Source: Rubellimicrobium arenae (GTDB lineage Bacteria > Pseudomonadota > Alphaproteobacteria > Rhodobacterales > Rhodobacteraceae). From it: 64,000 nucleotides of DNA. The stretch spans positions 1 to 64,000 of the forward strand of contig NZ_JAFMST010000011.1 in the NCBI RefSeq assembly GCF_017916275.1, read 5' to 3'. This document shows positions 62,633 to 64,000 of this stretch, piece by piece. Below the pieces are notes generated by a model, which was not told the origin of the DNA, searched no databases, and saw nothing but the letters and a program-made list of their open reading frames with translations. Numbering within the stretch: position 1 is the first letter of the stretch; each line of letters starts with the position of its first letter. A program made the translations under genes and the position numbers.

Positions 62633-64000
62633 TCAGGGCGCCAGCGCGAGGTCGATGAGGCCGTCCCACAGCGCCGTGGCCGTGGGGTCGGCGTCGAAGG
62701 AGTCGCGCATCAGCCGGAAGGTCGAGATCACGAGCTTGCCCTTTCCAAGCCTTTTCTCGATCACGAAGGCCGCGGGGCGGTGGACCCAGCCCACGACCGT
62801 CCCGGAATGGACGCGGCCCCGGAACTCCCACGACCGCTGATGCGTCAGGACCTGGTGCGGGATCACCCGCGCAAAGCTCAGGTCCAGCAGCGGGCCGCCC
62901 GGAATACGGGCAAAGGCGCCATCCCGGCGCAGCCACGGGAAGTTGCCCACCCAGTCGCCGCGCCAGATCGTGTTGTGGCGGTTCTGGAGGGCATAGCCAG
63001 GGAAGCTGAAGTAGGGCTCGGACCGGGTGCCGCCCGGAGCGTCCTCGATCTGGAGCGTCATCGGCCCATCGCGCGGCGAGGTGTCGTCCCGGAGACGGCG
63101 CTGCCCGTGGTCCACGATCTGCAGGTAATGCGCGCCGGCGTGGATCGCCTCGACCCGGGGCCCGTCGAGCACGTCGGTCACGAAGAGCTCGGCGTCCTCG
63201 GCCTCGACCTCCCGGTGGCCCAGCACGAGCAGGCGCTCGCCCACCAGGGGCCGGTCGGTGCGGAAGCGGACCTGACGGCTCGGGCCGGACCGCTCGGGGT
63301 AGAGAGCAAAGGCCTCGCGGTTCTCGGCGATCATGCGTCCGTCGGGCGCGAGGACGGCCAGCTCGAGGGCTGCCATCTCGGCGGCCGCGACCTGCGGCGC
63401 GCGCAGGGTCAGGGCCACGCCGGCCACCTCCATCGGCGCGGTCGCCGGGAGCGCGACCGTGCCCCGGTCGTCGTTCAGCCGCCATTCGAGATGCGCGCCG
63501 TCCGGCAGCTCCGCGCCGCCTGTCGCGACCTTGAGGTCGAGATGGATGTCCTGGCCCGCGCGCGCCGCATGATGGCGTGCGCCCGGCGCGATCACCACGT
63601 CCGCATTCACATGCGACAGCGCCTGGGCGAAGACGCGCGGATTGCGCGCCATGTCCATGAGGCCGTTGCCCTCCCAGTGGACGTCGGTGAATTCGGTGAT
63701 GACGTATCCGGCGATCGGCTGGTGCGAGCGTAGGTCCTCGATCTCGAACTTCAGGTTCATGAACTGGTGCCACTGCACCTTCTCGATGAACTGCGTGAAG
63801 CTGCCGAAGACCTGGTCGAGCCCCAGCTCGTGGAAGCGGTGCTCGACCCCCTGCGGCAGCGCCACGCCCACCGCCCAGGTCGCGCCATAGGGCATCCACC
63901 AGGGGTCCTTGCCATCCTCGCCCCGGAGCCTGGCGGGATCAGGCAGGCCCCAGACGCCGAACTCGGACACGATCAGGGGTTCGTTCCCCTGCCATTCGGC
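62633..64000 (-). CDS. Glycoside hydrolase family 2 protein, C-terminal part (cut by window end)
   Basis: The frame is open to the window edge, so the true start lies outside. The visible 455 residues begin inside the TIM barrel at WQGNEPLIVSEFGVWGLP, where the Glu of SEFG is the expected catalytic nucleophile of GH2, followed by GYVITEFTDVHWEGNGLMD and C-terminal beta-sandwich domains. A GTG at 63970 is an internal codon, not a start. Family members include beta-galactosidase, mannosidase and glucuronidase; the specificity cannot be told. It converges on the sox operon. Confidence 0.8.
   Translation of the reverse strand, partial: AEWQGNEPLIVSEFGVWGLPDPARLRGEDGKDPWWMPYGATWAVGVALPQGVEHRFHELGLDQVFGSFTQFIEKVQWHQFMNLKFEIEDLRSHQPIAGYVITEFTDVHWEGNGLMDMARNPRVFAQALSHVNADVVIAPGARHHAARAGQDIHLDLKVATGGAELPDGAHLEWRLNDDRGTVALPATAPMEVAGVALTLRAPQVAAAEMAALELAVLAPDGRMIAENREAFALYPERSGPSRQVRFRTDRPLVGERLLVLGHREVEAEDAELFVTDVLDGPRVEAIHAGAHYLQIVDHGQRRLRDDTSPRDGPMTLQIEDAPGGTRSEPYFSFPGYALQNRHNTIWRGDWVGNFPWLRRDGAFARIPGGPLLDLSFARVIPHQVLTHQRSWEFRGRVHSGTVVGWVHRPAAFVIEKRLGKGKLVISTFRLMRDSFDADPTATALWDGLIDLALAP

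Noticed and set aside
63970-63970. GTG as the start of the terminal glycoside hydrolase
   Set aside because: The frame continues to the window edge with family sequence (WQGNEPLIVSEFG), so this GTG is an internal Val codon.

Overview
The window is GC-rich and densely coded. It looks like the chromosome or a large replicon of an alphaproteobacterium, most likely Rhodobacteraceae or a close relative. The pointers are the HWE-type histidine kinase with its single-receiver partner, the DUF1127 protein, the short KdpD/KdpE beside kup, the multi-PAS hybrid kinases and a complete soxBDAG operon. The taxonomic call is inference from gene content; there is no rRNA or other phylogenetic marker apart from one tRNA.

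Left edge (1-3.9 kb): an initiator tRNA-fMet gene is separated from its probable terminator by an IS3-family (IS2-group-like) insertion with recognisable ends and a 5-bp target duplication. Next comes a decayed large serine recombinase that has lost its catalytic domain and carries an in-frame stop. This is a small graveyard of mobile DNA beside a tRNA gene.

Signalling block 1 (3.9-16.4 kb): a single-domain response regulator overlaps a 1731-residue CheB-CheR-PAS-GAF-PAS-HWE kinase whose CheB part lacks the catalytic histidine. Two stand-alone CheB proteins with intact triads, a Crp/Fnr regulator, a small coiled-coil protein and a protein made of six PAS domains with no output domain follow. 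No cheA, cheW or receptor gene is present, so this is probably not flagellar chemotaxis.

Metabolic, ion and transport block (16.7-27 kb): a periplasmic PQQ-type sugar/sorbosone dehydrogenase overlaps a DUF2231 membrane protein. A kup potassium transporter is divergent from a short kdpD-kdpE pair. A TonB-dependent siderophore receptor and a degenerate CDF-like membrane protein follow.

Signalling and RTX block (27-37.4 kb): two closely related PAS hybrid kinases, two OmpR-type regulators, a DUF1127 protein and two calcium-binding RTX-repeat proteins with matching C-termini, without type I secretion genes.

Transport block (37.6-55.4 kb): an XRE-cupin regulator with a solute-binding protein is divergent from two permeases and two ATPases, with a palindrome in the shared promoter region. 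A further large hybrid kinase follows. Then comes a second peptide-type ABC system co-directional with a luciferase-like flavin monooxygenase, two carboxymuconolactone-decarboxylase/AhpD-fold proteins and a glutathione-transferase-like protein. This second cluster resembles the KPN_01854/KPN_01858/Avi_7169/Avi_7170 family set, whose substrate is unknown to me; it is the best candidate for an uncharacterised uptake-and-oxidation pathway.

Right edge (55.5-64 kb): a TRIC/UPF0126 channel-like protein; a GlxA-family AraC regulator (GbdR-like) divergent from soxBDAG (heterotetrameric sarcosine oxidase); and the C-terminal part of a glycoside hydrolase family 2 protein cut by the window end.
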